From a virus, in IMG/VR virus record IMGVR_UViG_3300008952_001422, positions 62,001-126,000 of that record: a DNA stretch of 64,000 bases, one strand, 5' to 3'. Below, piece by piece: positions 33,557 to 43,006 of this stretch; the first letter of the stretch is position 1; every line of letters begins with the position of its first letter. The translations under genes were made by a program, and so were the position numbers. The notes below the pieces were generated by a model. It searched no databases, was not told where the DNA came from, and saw only the letters and a list, made by a program, of their open reading frames with translations.

Positions 33557-34360
33557 TCACTCTATGTCCAGTTCTTTCCAGTCTTTAAGAGAATCTATTG
33601 CTGAATAGTTGTATATCTCTGCTGTTGCCCATTCTTTCTCAATACACCACCAACATCCGTTACATGGTTCTGTAAAGTAATTAGTTTCTTCAATCCAACC
33701 TTCACAAGACCTAGTTAATGAACCAAGGTCAAGAAGTTTGCCATATTTTTTATAAAAGGCCAATACTATTCTTTTGTCTGAATGAATAAATGGTAAGTAT
33801 TCTGTGTGGCGGTCGCATTTAGATTCTGCTCTTTCATCAATCCACCATTGACGATTAGTCCAATCTCTACGTTCTGCACGTCTGGGCCATCTCTTTCTCC
33901 AAACTGGCTTACCAATTTCTTCAGGTGGATTAACAGTTACACCATTGAATAATGCTGTTATGTTATACTTCTTAACCATATCCCATGATAATCTAGTTCC
34001 ATTATCGATATAGTCTTTTGCTGTTGTAGGTCTAATCATATGCTCACCAAATTTGACATTTGGAAATTCTTCTTTAACAAAAGCAAGTGCTTTTTTGGCA
34101 TGATGATGTTGCCATGGCTTTTCTTCGTGAATACATGACCAGATGTAGATAGTAACATCTAAATTGTTCTTATCAATGTGATATGCTAATAGCCATAACA
34201 ATATTGATGAATCCATACCACCTGACATTCCAATGCCAATGTTTTTGTGAAAGCCCCATTCTTTTGATTCGAATGGCAACTTTATTTTGTATTCTTCGGG
34301 ATGTACTTCTTCACAATCGTTCCCTCTTTTATATACGATTGCTGTGTCTTCTACTATCAT
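33557..34360 (-). CDS. QueC-like PP-loop ATP pyrophosphatase
   Basis: 267 residues. PP-loop SGGMDSS (residues 46-52) activates a substrate by adenylation. The C-terminal LTRSCEGW with CNGCWWCIEKEW resembles the four-Cys zinc site of QueC (TxSC, CGxCxxC). The middle FNGVTVNPPEEIG is shared with the second PP-loop gene at 41659 but is not in canonical QueC. FolE, QueD and QueE are not in the window, so preQ0 synthesis is not established. Sandwiched between radical SAM genes with 1-3 base gaps. Confidence 0.82.
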   Translation of the reverse strand: MIVEDTAIVYKRGNDCEEVHPEEYKIKLPFESKEWGFHKNIGIGMSGGMDSSILLWLLAYHIDKNNLDVTIYIWSCIHEEKPWQHHHAKKALAFVKEEFPNVKFGEHMIRPTTAKDYIDNGTRLSWDMVKKYNITALFNGVTVNPPEEIGKPVWRKRWPRRAERRDWTNRQWWIDERAESKCDRHTEYLPFIHSDKRIVLAFYKKYGKLLDLGSLTRSCEGWIEETNYFTEPCNGCWWCIEKEWATAEIYNYSAIDSLKDWKELDIE

Positions 34361-34361
34361 T

Positions 34362-35567
34362 TTAATATATTCCTTTTTTGGTTAGTTTTATGTTCAAATC
34401 GGAGCACCTCGTTGTGCATACTTTTAGTTTTGGATTATTTTCATCGCCATATTCATTAGAAAAACTGTCTTCTAAATCTTTAGTAAAGAAGTCATGACTT
34501 ATTATATCATGAAATGAATGCGAATGCAAGTTGTTCCATCCTTCATTGTACTTTTTAGTGAATCTGAGCCAGTTTTCTCGTTCTCCAGCATCAAATTCGG
34601 TTTTATATTGATAATTTGAATTCATCCAACAGCATCTCCATACAGAACCATCATGAGATATTTGATATCTATTATTGGCTCCCCATATACACGTAATGCC
34701 TGCAGTTTCTCTTATTTTCTCTAAGTTCTGATGTGCATCAAGTTTTGTGTCAATTGGAATATCCTTGATGACTTCTTTTGCCTTCTTTAAGTTTTCATTA
34801 ACTAATTCTTCACTAATGTTCAGCAAATCTTCATCTTCTTCTTTCATCTTATCGAGTTCATTCAATTTTTCACTCAAAGCAATCTGTACTGCTTTTTGTT
34901 CAACTCTTTGAATTCTGTTTCTTTGAAATTTTTGAAATCCATGTTTTGCGGCTAGTATCTTTGCCTGTTCCTCTAGTTCGTCATTGAAATCAAAAGGAAT
35001 CATTTTCCATACAGCCTGACCACCACCACTAATAAATGCTTCTGCATTTTCTATTATTTTATCAAAGTCTGTGGAAATTCTGTACATATTCTGTGTTTTG
35101 TTATCTATGCCATCTAAGTCAAACATTACATGATGTCTATTTGGTAGATGTTCGTTTAATATTTCACCAAGTTTTTTCCAAAAGGCTGGTGTCTTATATG
35201 AACCGTTTGTTGAAATAGTCATATCGTGTAATCCATTAAACTCAGGACTTAATTGTCCTATCTTCTCGTCACCAAATGGCTCAACGTCACCTTTTAGTTT
35301 TGAGGCTGAATATTCTATCATTTCTAAAAAGTCTGGATGAAAAGGACTATCACCAAAACTTCCATCGTATGTCATATACTTCACTTTAGATTTCTCAGCA
35401 AGGTCATCAATAAGTTTATTGTGTACTTCTAAAGGCAAGTTCCAGTTCTTAGGTGGAGCAGATACTAAATCTGTATTTGGATTAAATACTTTATGTCTAA
35501 TACAGCCAGGACATTTTGCTTGGCAGTTAGACGTTACCTCAATCGTTATTTCCATATCTCTAATCAT
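34362..35567 (-). CDS. Radical SAM/SPASM enzyme
   Basis: 401 residues. The core motif is CQAKCPGC (Cys15, 19, 22) right at the N terminus. YDGSFGDSPFHPDF stands for the GGE region, and MFDLDGIDNKTQNMYR is the conserved DG block. A long charged helical insert (about residues 225-290) precedes the SPASM region, which has CIWGANNRYQISHDGSVWRC with CWMNSN and VCTTRCSDL. ATG 35567 overlaps the upstream stop by eight bases; ATG 35555 is possible. Auxiliary-cluster enzymes of this kind modify peptides or proteins, but the substrate is not known. Confidence 0.9.
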   Translation of the reverse strand: MIRDMEITIEVTSNCQAKCPGCIRHKVFNPNTDLVSAPPKNWNLPLEVHNKLIDDLAEKSKVKYMTYDGSFGDSPFHPDFLEMIEYSASKLKGDVEPFGDEKIGQLSPEFNGLHDMTISTNGSYKTPAFWKKLGEILNEHLPNRHHVMFDLDGIDNKTQNMYRISTDFDKIIENAEAFISGGGQAVWKMIPFDFNDELEEQAKILAAKHGFQKFQRNRIQRVEQKAVQIALSEKLNELDKMKEEDEDLLNISEELVNENLKKAKEVIKDIPIDTKLDAHQNLEKIRETAGITCIWGANNRYQISHDGSVWRCCWMNSNYQYKTEFDAGERENWLRFTKKYNEGWNNLHSHSFHDIISHDFFTKDLEDSFSNEYGDENNPKLKVCTTRCSDLNIKLTKKGIY

Positions 35568-36729
35568 TTATATAATTCCATACTTTTGGTGCCATTGTTT
35601 CACATGATACATTATATAGTTCATCCTGTAGTCGAACTAGTTCTTTAAATTTGTTACTATCAGTTGTTCTTTTACCTTTCAATCGTTGGGCAAATTCAGC
35701 AGTGAAATCATTCATAATTAAATCATCTAGTATTTCATCTTTCGTTTCTTCTTCTAAATTTACAATATCCAATGCTTGTGGCCAATGAACAAATGTTGTT
35801 CTTATATTTACTTTTTTTGTTGGTATAGTTGCCTTAATGTCCAAGAAATCATTGTATATTTGGTTCATATAAAATGCATGATACGCCGTTGTAGTACACA
35901 CAAATAAGAAATTGTGAACAAGTGGTGCTACTTCCTTAATGTTATTTAGAACTGTCTGATAGTCTCCGTCTGTTCTAAAGTAGTTAAATAAGTCACCTGT
36001 TCCGTCTAATGATACTGTAACACTTACTCTTTTGAAATGAGGCCATAATGTTTTAACTGTCCAACCTTTATATTCTAGTATACTCATGTTAGTATTATAG
36101 ACCAGAGATATCTTTTTCGTATCAATTCTCGGGTCATCAATCATTCTTTGTAATGTCTTATACATATCTCTTGTATAGAATGGTTCACCACCAGAAAACT
36201 CAATGTTCTCTACTGTAGGTAATACATTTTCAAATAGGTCATCCATAACTCGGTCGTCTGGAATCTCTATCTTGTTTGTAGGAAAAGAGATATGACTAAA
36301 ATTGAAATCTTTTCTTAACTTTAATTCTATTGTTGGATTATCTTTACCAGTCTGTTCAAATCTAGAGTTTGATGATGTATCACAATGTCTACATTTATAG
36401 TTACAGGCACGTGTCATCTTCAGTTGTAAATCTCTTATATGAATTGTATCTGAATCATAATCTGGCTCTGAATGAATAGTATTCTCTAGTGACCTAGTTC
36501 TATACGAAGATAATCCAGACTCTTCCTGTATCTGACAATCAATACAACCTGCAGGCCATTCATCGTTTCTTAACTGCTGTCGAACTTTAATAAAGTCGCT
36601 GTTGTTAATCACTTGTGATGGTAGTTTATCTAAATCAGATTCTACTAAATCATTTCGTTTGAATCTAAAGCAAGGAGCATATCCACCAGACTTTAAATCT
36701 AAATGTGACCATGCATATTTACATTTCAT
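35560..36729 (-). CDS. Radical SAM enzyme with N-terminal twitch-like Cys domain
   Basis: 389 residues. Unlike SPASM enzymes, the extra Cys set lies ahead of the barrel: Cys3, Cys20, Cys62 and Cys65 (KCKYAW, APCFRF, GCIDC). The core is CNYKCRHC (Cys109, 113, 116), then EFSGGEPFYTRDM (about 180) and VSLDGTGDLFNYFR. The same layout recurs in the next four array genes, so the group arose by duplication. Overlaps its upstream neighbour by four bases. Confidence 0.9.
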   Translation of the reverse strand: MKCKYAWSHLDLKSGGYAPCFRFKRNDLVESDLDKLPSQVINNSDFIKVRQQLRNDEWPAGCIDCQIQEESGLSSYRTRSLENTIHSEPDYDSDTIHIRDLQLKMTRACNYKCRHCDTSSNSRFEQTGKDNPTIELKLRKDFNFSHISFPTNKIEIPDDRVMDDLFENVLPTVENIEFSGGEPFYTRDMYKTLQRMIDDPRIDTKKISLVYNTNMSILEYKGWTVKTLWPHFKRVSVTVSLDGTGDLFNYFRTDGDYQTVLNNIKEVAPLVHNFLFVCTTTAYHAFYMNQIYNDFLDIKATIPTKKVNIRTTFVHWPQALDIVNLEEETKDEILDDLIMNDFTAEFAQRLKGKRTTDSNKFKELVRLQDELYNVSCETMAPKVWNYIND

Positions 36730-38018
36730 TGTAGTTCTCCTGCTTCGTATCTCTGTTGTATATATTTAAGTGAGAAATCTGGGTCTTTCATCATCTTATC
36801 TACTTCAGTATATCCCTCTAATTCAGTACATAATTTATAAAGAATATCTTTTTCTTTCATTGCTTGTACTAACTCAGGATTATAATCTTCTATATTAGAA
36901 TCATAATATTCTGTATCTAATAGATGAGTTTTTCTCAAAAATAAATACCATGCATATTCTTTTTCTTCTTGTGGTACTCTATTCTTTTTTAGTATTTTAA
37001 TAGCCCTATCTATTTTTACTTGTGCGGCTGGTAAACGTTCTTTGCTTTTCCATTCATCTAATATCCATTGCTCGTACCAATCAGGTGCTAAGTGTGGACA
37101 ATACTCGCCAGACTCTACCATCTTAAAAGACACAGACCAACTTGGATGGTTCTTAGCATAGTAATCCATATCATCTGCAAATCCATTTAGATTTAATGTA
37201 CTGTATGTCGAATGTATATGTCCCTTTTCTATATTCTTTAATTGTGATAGATATTCTTCATAGATGTCTAATGATTCTTTCCAACCTGGTGAACCCCAAC
37301 GTTGATATGAATTATAATCATTACATCCATCCACTGAACCAGTCAATATGATTTTTCTGAAACGATTTAGTTTCTCAATCATTACATCATCTAATCTCTT
37401 TGTAGTGTTTGTAATTATTTCTAGTAACACATCTTCTACTTTACATTTTTCAATCAACCAATCTATCAACTTTGGAAAGTTTGGTGAGAAGAATGGTTCT
37501 CCACCTAATACTTTAATCTTTGTTAGATGTTGCCAATCTACATTCAATGATTTTAGATATTCAATTCTTTGTTTTGGTATTGTTGTAGGTTGTCTACCTC
37601 GCATTCCTTTTTCATTTAATAGAAAGTCATCTCGATAATATAACTTACTTGAAAACAAAGAGTCACACATCTTACATTGTAGATTACATAGGTTGTCTAA
37701 ACTCAATTCTATAGAACGTAACTTGTCAAAGTCTTCAGTTAATTTTGCTTGTTCTAATTTAAAATGTACATTATTGGCAGCCCATCGCATTGACTCATTA
37801 CCTTCAGAATAACATAGAGAACATTCTTTCGATTTCTTTCCCTCTAACATGTTCTTTCTTAGCCATCTATACTTATCATCGAATGGCTTCATTGCATCTT
37901 CTTCTATATGGTCTTCATCATTGCCTACTGTAAATCTACAGCAAGGTCTGGCAACATTCTTCATAGAAACTGCCATATGATTCCATGCTAACATACATAC
38001 TACACCGTTATCTTTCAT
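36726..38018 (-). CDS. Radical SAM enzyme with N-terminal twitch-like Cys domain
   Basis: 430 residues. N-terminal Cys8, Cys26/27, Cys66 and Cys69 (VCMLAWNH, RPCCRF, CSLC). Core CNLQCKMC (Cys111, 115, 118), KVLGGEPFFSPNF (about 167) and GSVDGCNDYNSYQRWG. The C-terminal part is longer than in its neighbours. ATGA overlap upstream and downstream. Substrate unknown. Confidence 0.9.
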   Translation of the reverse strand: MKDNGVVCMLAWNHMAVSMKNVARPCCRFTVGNDEDHIEEDAMKPFDDKYRWLRKNMLEGKKSKECSLCYSEGNESMRWAANNVHFKLEQAKLTEDFDKLRSIELSLDNLCNLQCKMCDSLFSSKLYYRDDFLLNEKGMRGRQPTTIPKQRIEYLKSLNVDWQHLTKIKVLGGEPFFSPNFPKLIDWLIEKCKVEDVLLEIITNTTKRLDDVMIEKLNRFRKIILTGSVDGCNDYNSYQRWGSPGWKESLDIYEEYLSQLKNIEKGHIHSTYSTLNLNGFADDMDYYAKNHPSWSVSFKMVESGEYCPHLAPDWYEQWILDEWKSKERLPAAQVKIDRAIKILKKNRVPQEEKEYAWYLFLRKTHLLDTEYYDSNIEDYNPELVQAMKEKDILYKLCTELEGYTEVDKMMKDPDFSLKYIQQRYEAGELQ

Positions 38019-39193
38019 ATCATCATTACCTTAAATCGGTCATCTAAATCTCTAACGTTTTCACTTCTATAATTGTCATATTTATTTTGCAATGCAACAA
38101 ATTCCTTTCGGGCATATTCAGTATAAGGAGTATCTCTTAAAATTTTTATTCCATTTTCGGCAGTATTAACTTTACTTCTTGTTGCCCAGTCATCTCTAGA
38201 TTTGGGTAGTTCTTTGATATAGTTTTCTAAGTATTTTATTGACTTCTGTTTCAAGTCATTGGGTATACAAGCAATTGACATTCCAGTTGGCACCCATACT
38301 TGATTAATAATTACCTCTATACCAATATCCATAAGTTCATTCCACCATTTGTCTAGTGTTACCATATTAATAGCAGTAGCAGTACATTGAATAGTAACAC
38401 CACAATTAGTTGTAGGGTCATCTGATATTTTCTTATATACTAACATGTTTTGTTTAACGGTATTCCATTTGATACTGCTTTTTCTTTGAAACTCTTGTGT
38501 TGGTCCTGATGCATCTACTGATAGAATAACCTGTAGGCCTGCACCGCTACAAAATTTCATTAAAGTTTTTATCCATTTGTCAGAGGCGTTAGTTGCATTA
38601 GTTGTTACAAGAATTGGGATATTTGAATAAGTATCAGCAACATAGTTCATAAATTTTCTTATTTTTAAATCAATTGATGGCTCGCCACCTAGAATAGATA
38701 TTTCTTCACAATGAGTCAAATCTAAATCATATGCATCTGATGTATCTAAGTGTTTTATAAAGCCTTCCTCATGTGTTTTGATATGTTTTCCAAATTGTGC
38801 CCCAGCGGCTACAATTTCTTCTTCAAGTAGTGATGAAGATTGTGGACCACACATTCTACACATCATGTTGCATTTATTACCTGCTCTATAGTCTAATCGT
38901 ATTATTTTATTTAAACCAGGTGCTTCATAATCAACATCGTTATCCCATTGTTCGTAATACTTTCTTCTAGAGTGTCCACCAATTTTCTCGTTGTGTATAC
39001 ATTCTATACAACCTGGGTCAGTTCTGTCACGATACATCATCTCTTTGAATCTTTTTAAGTAATCAGATTTAATATATTCTTCATATGTCCCCCAAAATGT
39101 ATCATTTTTCCACTCACAACAAGGCTGACATCCTTGAGTGGCTTCATATGCTAATCCTAACCATGGAGCATTACAGTAAGGTTTATCACGCAT
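38015..39193 (-). CDS. Radical SAM enzyme, tandem paralogue A
   Basis: 392 residues. N-terminal Cys7, Cys22/25/26, Cys62, Cys65; core CNMMCRMC (Cys108, 112, 115); ISILGGEPSIDLKIRKF and LSVDASGPTQEFQRKSS. The first 12 residues (MRDKPYCNAPWL) and the block IKSDYLKxFKEMMY are nearly the same as in the next gene upstream, so the two are a tandem duplication. Overlaps that gene by eight bases. Confidence 0.9.
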   Translation of the reverse strand: MRDKPYCNAPWLGLAYEATQGCQPCCEWKNDTFWGTYEEYIKSDYLKRFKEMMYRDRTDPGCIECIHNEKIGGHSRRKYYEQWDNDVDYEAPGLNKIIRLDYRAGNKCNMMCRMCGPQSSSLLEEEIVAAGAQFGKHIKTHEEGFIKHLDTSDAYDLDLTHCEEISILGGEPSIDLKIRKFMNYVADTYSNIPILVTTNATNASDKWIKTLMKFCSGAGLQVILSVDASGPTQEFQRKSSIKWNTVKQNMLVYKKISDDPTTNCGVTIQCTATAINMVTLDKWWNELMDIGIEVIINQVWVPTGMSIACIPNDLKQKSIKYLENYIKELPKSRDDWATRSKVNTAENGIKILRDTPYTEYARKEFVALQNKYDNYRSENVRDLDDRFKVMMI

Positions 39194-40292
39194 TTAGTAT
39201 CTCCTCAAATCTGTAATCTAAGTCATTTATATTTTCATTTCTCCAGTCGTCCATTTTCTTAACTTCTCTTTTGAAACTTTCATTATACTTCTTGTCATAT
39301 CTATTCATTTTAAGCAATTTAATTGCTTCTTTTGCCTCCATCTTTTGTCTGAAGATTTTGGATTCTTTTGATATCCAATCCTCTAGCCATTGTATTTGGA
39401 CATCTTTATATTTGTCTGGAATTGCTTTAAGACTATATGAGATTGGATATACAACAGCAGAAGAAGTCAGAGGTATATCTAACTCCATAAGTTCTTCCCA
39501 CCATGTATCTAACATAGTGAAATTTATTGACGATGCTGTGATTTGAATTTTTATTTGATTTTCAAACTCTTTTTTATACTTTATTATATTCTTTTTTAAT
39601 TCTTTCCAATCACTTCCTTTTCGTTGAAAGTCATTAGCATCTCCAGTAGCATCAATTGATAACCAAATGGTCAGTTTCTTTAACTGCTTTAATGAATCAA
39701 ACCATTTATCAGAAGCATTTGTTCCATTGGTTGTTACAAATACGTGAGTATCAAAGTCTTTAACATGGTCTATCCATCTTCTCACTTCTAAATCGATAGA
39801 TGGTTCTCCACCTAATATTGAAAGTTCTTCACATTTAGATAAATCAATGTCGTATGCATCACTCATATCTTCTACTCTGAATATTGGATTTGCATTGTTG
39901 AATTTAATTTCTTCTTCTTCACGCATAGATGAAGCCTCAGGATGACACATTCTACACATTAGATTGCACTTGTTTCCTGCTCTGAAATCAAACTTGACTA
40001 ATTTGTTATCGTTTGATTTATAATTAACCTTATGTCTTAGCATTCTTAATCTTGTTGAGTCGTTGTTTATTTTTTCGCCATCAATACATACTTTACAACC
40101 TTTACTCATATCATCTTCGTACATCATCTCTTTAAAATTCTTCAAGTAATCAGATTTTATATAATCTGTATATCTACCCTTAAATGTGGAATCATAAGTG
40201 GCATCATTATATTCACAACATGGCTTACATCCTACTGAACTTTCATATGCTAATCCTATCCATGGTGCATTGCAATATGGCTTATCACGCAT
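39186..40292 (-). CDS. Radical SAM enzyme, tandem paralogue B
   Basis: 368 residues. N-terminal Cys7, Cys22/25/26, Cys66, Cys69; core CNLMCRMC (Cys109, 113, 116); LSILGGEPSIDLEVRRW and LSIDATGDANDFQRKGS. Shares MRDKPYCNAPWIGLAYE and the C-terminal W-R-x-E-N-x-x-D-L-D-x-R-F block with paralogue A. The sequences have diverged enough to suggest distinct substrates. It overlaps both neighbours by eight bases. Confidence 0.9.
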   Translation of the reverse strand: MRDKPYCNAPWIGLAYESSVGCKPCCEYNDATYDSTFKGRYTDYIKSDYLKNFKEMMYEDDMSKGCKVCIDGEKINNDSTRLRMLRHKVNYKSNDNKLVKFDFRAGNKCNLMCRMCHPEASSMREEEEIKFNNANPIFRVEDMSDAYDIDLSKCEELSILGGEPSIDLEVRRWIDHVKDFDTHVFVTTNGTNASDKWFDSLKQLKKLTIWLSIDATGDANDFQRKGSDWKELKKNIIKYKKEFENQIKIQITASSINFTMLDTWWEELMELDIPLTSSAVVYPISYSLKAIPDKYKDVQIQWLEDWISKESKIFRQKMEAKEAIKLLKMNRYDKKYNESFKREVKKMDDWRNENINDLDYRFEEILNA

Positions 40293-41649
40293 CGAATAGG
40301 TCCTTATACTGAGGAACGATATCTAATATGTTTTGGTCTCTTACTTCGTCAAGTTTTTTTGTTATCTTAACAAATTCGTTTAGCCAGTCTTTAGAGTAAT
40401 CTTCACTTAACATAAATCTAACAGTTGAATCTAAAACAGTACAGAAATGCTTCTTCGTTTTCTCTGGATGGTCACTAGCATTTACCCAGTCTTTGTATTC
40501 TTCATACAATGCAACTACTTCTTGCTTGTTCTTTTCTGGTAACACTTTAATGTTATAGTATTTTGGTGAGTGACACATATGTTGTGTTATTGTTGGTCGT
40601 GGACTATGATGAGGATTAAACTTATCTAATCCAGACTCTTCTAATTTCCATTTCATAAATTCTGGCATATGATATACATTCATTGGTGTAACTGTAAAGG
40701 CAAACCATGCTTTCAAGTTGATAGTTGGATTGTCATTTAACGTTTTCATATGTTTATATACTGCCGGGAACTTTGCTGGTGTTCTTTGATAATCAAAAAC
40801 ATTATTACATCCATCAATACTAACACCGATACGAATTTGTTTAAACTGTTCCCATAAATGTACCAGTCTATTTGGAACCATAGTAAGATTTGTGTTATAT
40901 TCTAATTGTATTTCGCCTGCGTTACCACTTGCAACTAGTTTCTCTAAACTCTCTTGGTGTTCAGCAATGATTAATGGTTCACCACCAACGATGTATAATT
41001 TCTTAGCAGTAGTACAATATTTGTCAAACTGTTCCCAGTAATGGTCAGCATTCTTAAACCAATCATATTGGTCAGTAGCCCATTTACCTTTGTTATTTTG
41101 TACTAATTCAATTCTATCATGGGTATCTTTGTAGGTAGTTCTTCCAGTTATCTTTACAAAATCATCATACCACTTATGAGAATCTGTGGGTCCGCACATT
41201 CTACATTTTAGATTACAGAAATTACCATAACGAATATCAAAGAAGTCGATGTTCTGTTTTTCAACATCAAGTGTTCCGTCTTCTTCTGTGACTTCGTGAA
41301 TTCGTTCTTCAGAAAGTCCCCAATCTTCAGTTTCATATTCTCGTCTTGACCTGATTCCATTTATTTCTTCTTGTCTGCAACGTTCACATTCTGGATGCCA
41401 CTCACCTTTCATCATAGTCTTGCGAACATCTTTCAATAGCACAGCATTTCTGGCTACATTAAAATCATCACGTCCAGCATTATAAGGGGTGCCATCCTCT
41501 TTCTTCATTATGCCACGTTGAGGTGAATACGAATTCGTATTACAACATATTCTCAAATCACCATTATTTCTAAGATTGATTGAGTTCCATGGCATTGGAC
41601 AAAGTGTGTTTCCTTTTGATTTTGGTACGTTATCGAAATCTTTACTCAT
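40285..41649 (-). CDS. Radical SAM enzyme with N-terminal twitch-like Cys domain
   Basis: 454 residues. N-terminal Cys17, Cys35/36, Cys88, Cys91 (LCPMPWNS, RICCNT, CERC); core CNLKCRMC (Cys145, 149, 152); LYIVGGEPLIIAEHQ and GVSIDGCNNVFDYQRTP. C-terminal K-L-D-E-V-R-D-Q-N-I-L-D-I block as in the 43007 gene and, loosely, in the partial gene at the left edge. Ribosome site AAGGA before the ATG; nine bases after the PP-loop gene. Confidence 0.91.
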   Translation of the reverse strand: MSKDFDNVPKSKGNTLCPMPWNSINLRNNGDLRICCNTNSYSPQRGIMKKEDGTPYNAGRDDFNVARNAVLLKDVRKTMMKGEWHPECERCRQEEINGIRSRREYETEDWGLSEERIHEVTEEDGTLDVEKQNIDFFDIRYGNFCNLKCRMCGPTDSHKWYDDFVKITGRTTYKDTHDRIELVQNNKGKWATDQYDWFKNADHYWEQFDKYCTTAKKLYIVGGEPLIIAEHQESLEKLVASGNAGEIQLEYNTNLTMVPNRLVHLWEQFKQIRIGVSIDGCNNVFDYQRTPAKFPAVYKHMKTLNDNPTINLKAWFAFTVTPMNVYHMPEFMKWKLEESGLDKFNPHHSPRPTITQHMCHSPKYYNIKVLPEKNKQEVVALYEEYKDWVNASDHPEKTKKHFCTVLDSTVRFMLSEDYSKDWLNEFVKITKKLDEVRDQNILDIVPQYKDLFDA

Positions 41650-41658
41650 AATATATCC

Positions 41659-42321
41659 TTAATTAAATCCCCATTCTCGTTCTTTACACCACCAGCATTC
41701 ACCACAATGTTCCAGTCCAGGGTCTTTTATATTGTCAAAATATTCGCAAGTTGGGTCATACTCACAACTTCTTGTTATTGGCAATAAACTATCTATTAAT
41801 TTTTCTTTTCTATACATACTTGCAATGTCTTTTTTATTAGTGTTAGCCCATGGCATGTAGAACTTATCATCATTATATAACATAATATTATTACCAGTGT
41901 CACTTCTTGATGAATCAAATCCTAATATTGGAGTGAATTGACTCGCAATATCATGTGGTGGATTCATCGTTGTTCCATCGTACACTATATTTATTTCTTG
42001 TTTGTCTATATCTTTTTGTGGTGCATTACATGGTGAACTCTCTGTTGCGGCCTCATCATAATGTATATGATGTATTACGTTATTATTTTCTGTTAGTTCT
42101 ATGCATTTCTCTACCACTCTTGGCGCAATAATTGAATTCCTTCTATACTTTAAATTACTTCCAGTTGTATAGATATGGATAGTGTCTTTAATGTGTTTCA
42201 TTAGATAGTATAATAATATAGCACTATCAACACCACCACTAACCATTATTCCTATTGGTCCGTCATATATTTTAACACTAACTTCCTCTGTAAGTAGAAT
42301 AACTCCTGAACATTTAGCCAT
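41659..42321 (-). CDS. QueC-like PP-loop ATP pyrophosphatase, second copy
   Basis: 220 residues. PP-loop SGGVDSA (28-34), the shared YDGTTMNPPHDIA segment and a C-terminal ITRSCEYD with CGECWWCKEREWGF, which fits the QueC zinc site better than the first copy. About 50 residues shorter than the copy at 33557. Its ATG overlaps the ThyX stop by eight bases. Two diverged copies within one radical SAM operon imply two adenylated substrates or a heteromer. Confidence 0.85.
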   Translation of the reverse strand: MAKCSGVILLTEEVSVKIYDGPIGIMVSGGVDSAILLYYLMKHIKDTIHIYTTGSNLKYRRNSIIAPRVVEKCIELTENNNVIHHIHYDEAATESSPCNAPQKDIDKQEINIVYDGTTMNPPHDIASQFTPILGFDSSRSDTGNNIMLYNDDKFYMPWANTNKKDIASMYRKEKLIDSLLPITRSCEYDPTCEYFDNIKDPGLEHCGECWWCKEREWGFN

Positions 42322-43006
42322 TAATTAAATCTCCTGCAAGTGGAAATATATCTGCAATAACTTTGGCACAGGCATGTGCAATTTCCATATGTTCTTTTTG
42401 TGTGCCATTGGCACCACGTAATTCAATATAATGTACCCAACTACGAATTGTACCATTCATATATAATCTTGTTTTTGTTAAGCCCTCTGGCAAAACAACT
42501 CTTGCTTGTTCTTTAGCAATACCATTTTCAATTGCCCATTCATAAACTTCTGTTGCGGCTTTAATAATACCATGTTGTCTTCTCTGCCAATCTGTAATCA
42601 ATTCTACAGTCTTTGGGTCTCCTTGAGTTGCTGGGTCATGTTCAATATCAATAGAATTTTGTCTATTCTTGTGGTCTTGTAAGCGACATTCACGTGTAGT
42701 GAATGCATCACCCATTTTGCCTGGCTCTGCATAACGTTGACTGAACTCCTGAAATGAGAAACTACGATGACGCACCATTTGGTGTGCAATGTCACGTGTT
42801 GTTTCAATTTCTAAACATGCACTAACCATTTCAAGTGGACTCCAATGTTGATGTTCAATCAAATACGTAATCAGTTTTTCACTAGTTTTTTTATTGATTT
42901 GATTAGTTGGGTTACTTACTTTAGCACAATAGGCAATTAGTTCTTGTACGTTATCTAATTCTGAATCTGCTGGTGCTGTGCTGTGCGATATTAATTTTAC
43001 TCTCAT
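42314..43006 (-). CDS. thyX: Flavin-dependent thymidylate synthase ThyX
   Basis: Makes dTMP from dUMP with methylene-tetrahydrofolate, FAD and NADPH. The ThyX motif RHRSFSFQEFSQRY (79-92; RHRxxSxxExSxRY) is complete. QHWSPLEMVSACLEI and a C-terminal RSWVHYIELR block complete the family pattern. 230 aa, normal. It lies within the radical SAM array, with an ATG directly after the upstream stop. Provides thymidine for an AT-rich genome. Confidence 0.96.
   Translation of the reverse strand: MRVKLISHSTAPADSELDNVQELIAYCAKVSNPTNQINKKTSEKLITYLIEHQHWSPLEMVSACLEIETTRDIAHQMVRHRSFSFQEFSQRYAEPGKMGDAFTTRECRLQDHKNRQNSIDIEHDPATQGDPKTVELITDWQRRQHGIIKAATEVYEWAIENGIAKEQARVVLPEGLTKTRLYMNGTIRSWVHYIELRGANGTQKEHMEIAHACAKVIADIFPLAGDLING

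Noticed and set aside
33557-42321. Complete 7-deazaguanine (queuosine/archaeosine) DNA modification pathway
   Set aside because: Only QueC-like proteins are present; FolE, QueD, a QueE-type gene and DpdA are not recognisable here.
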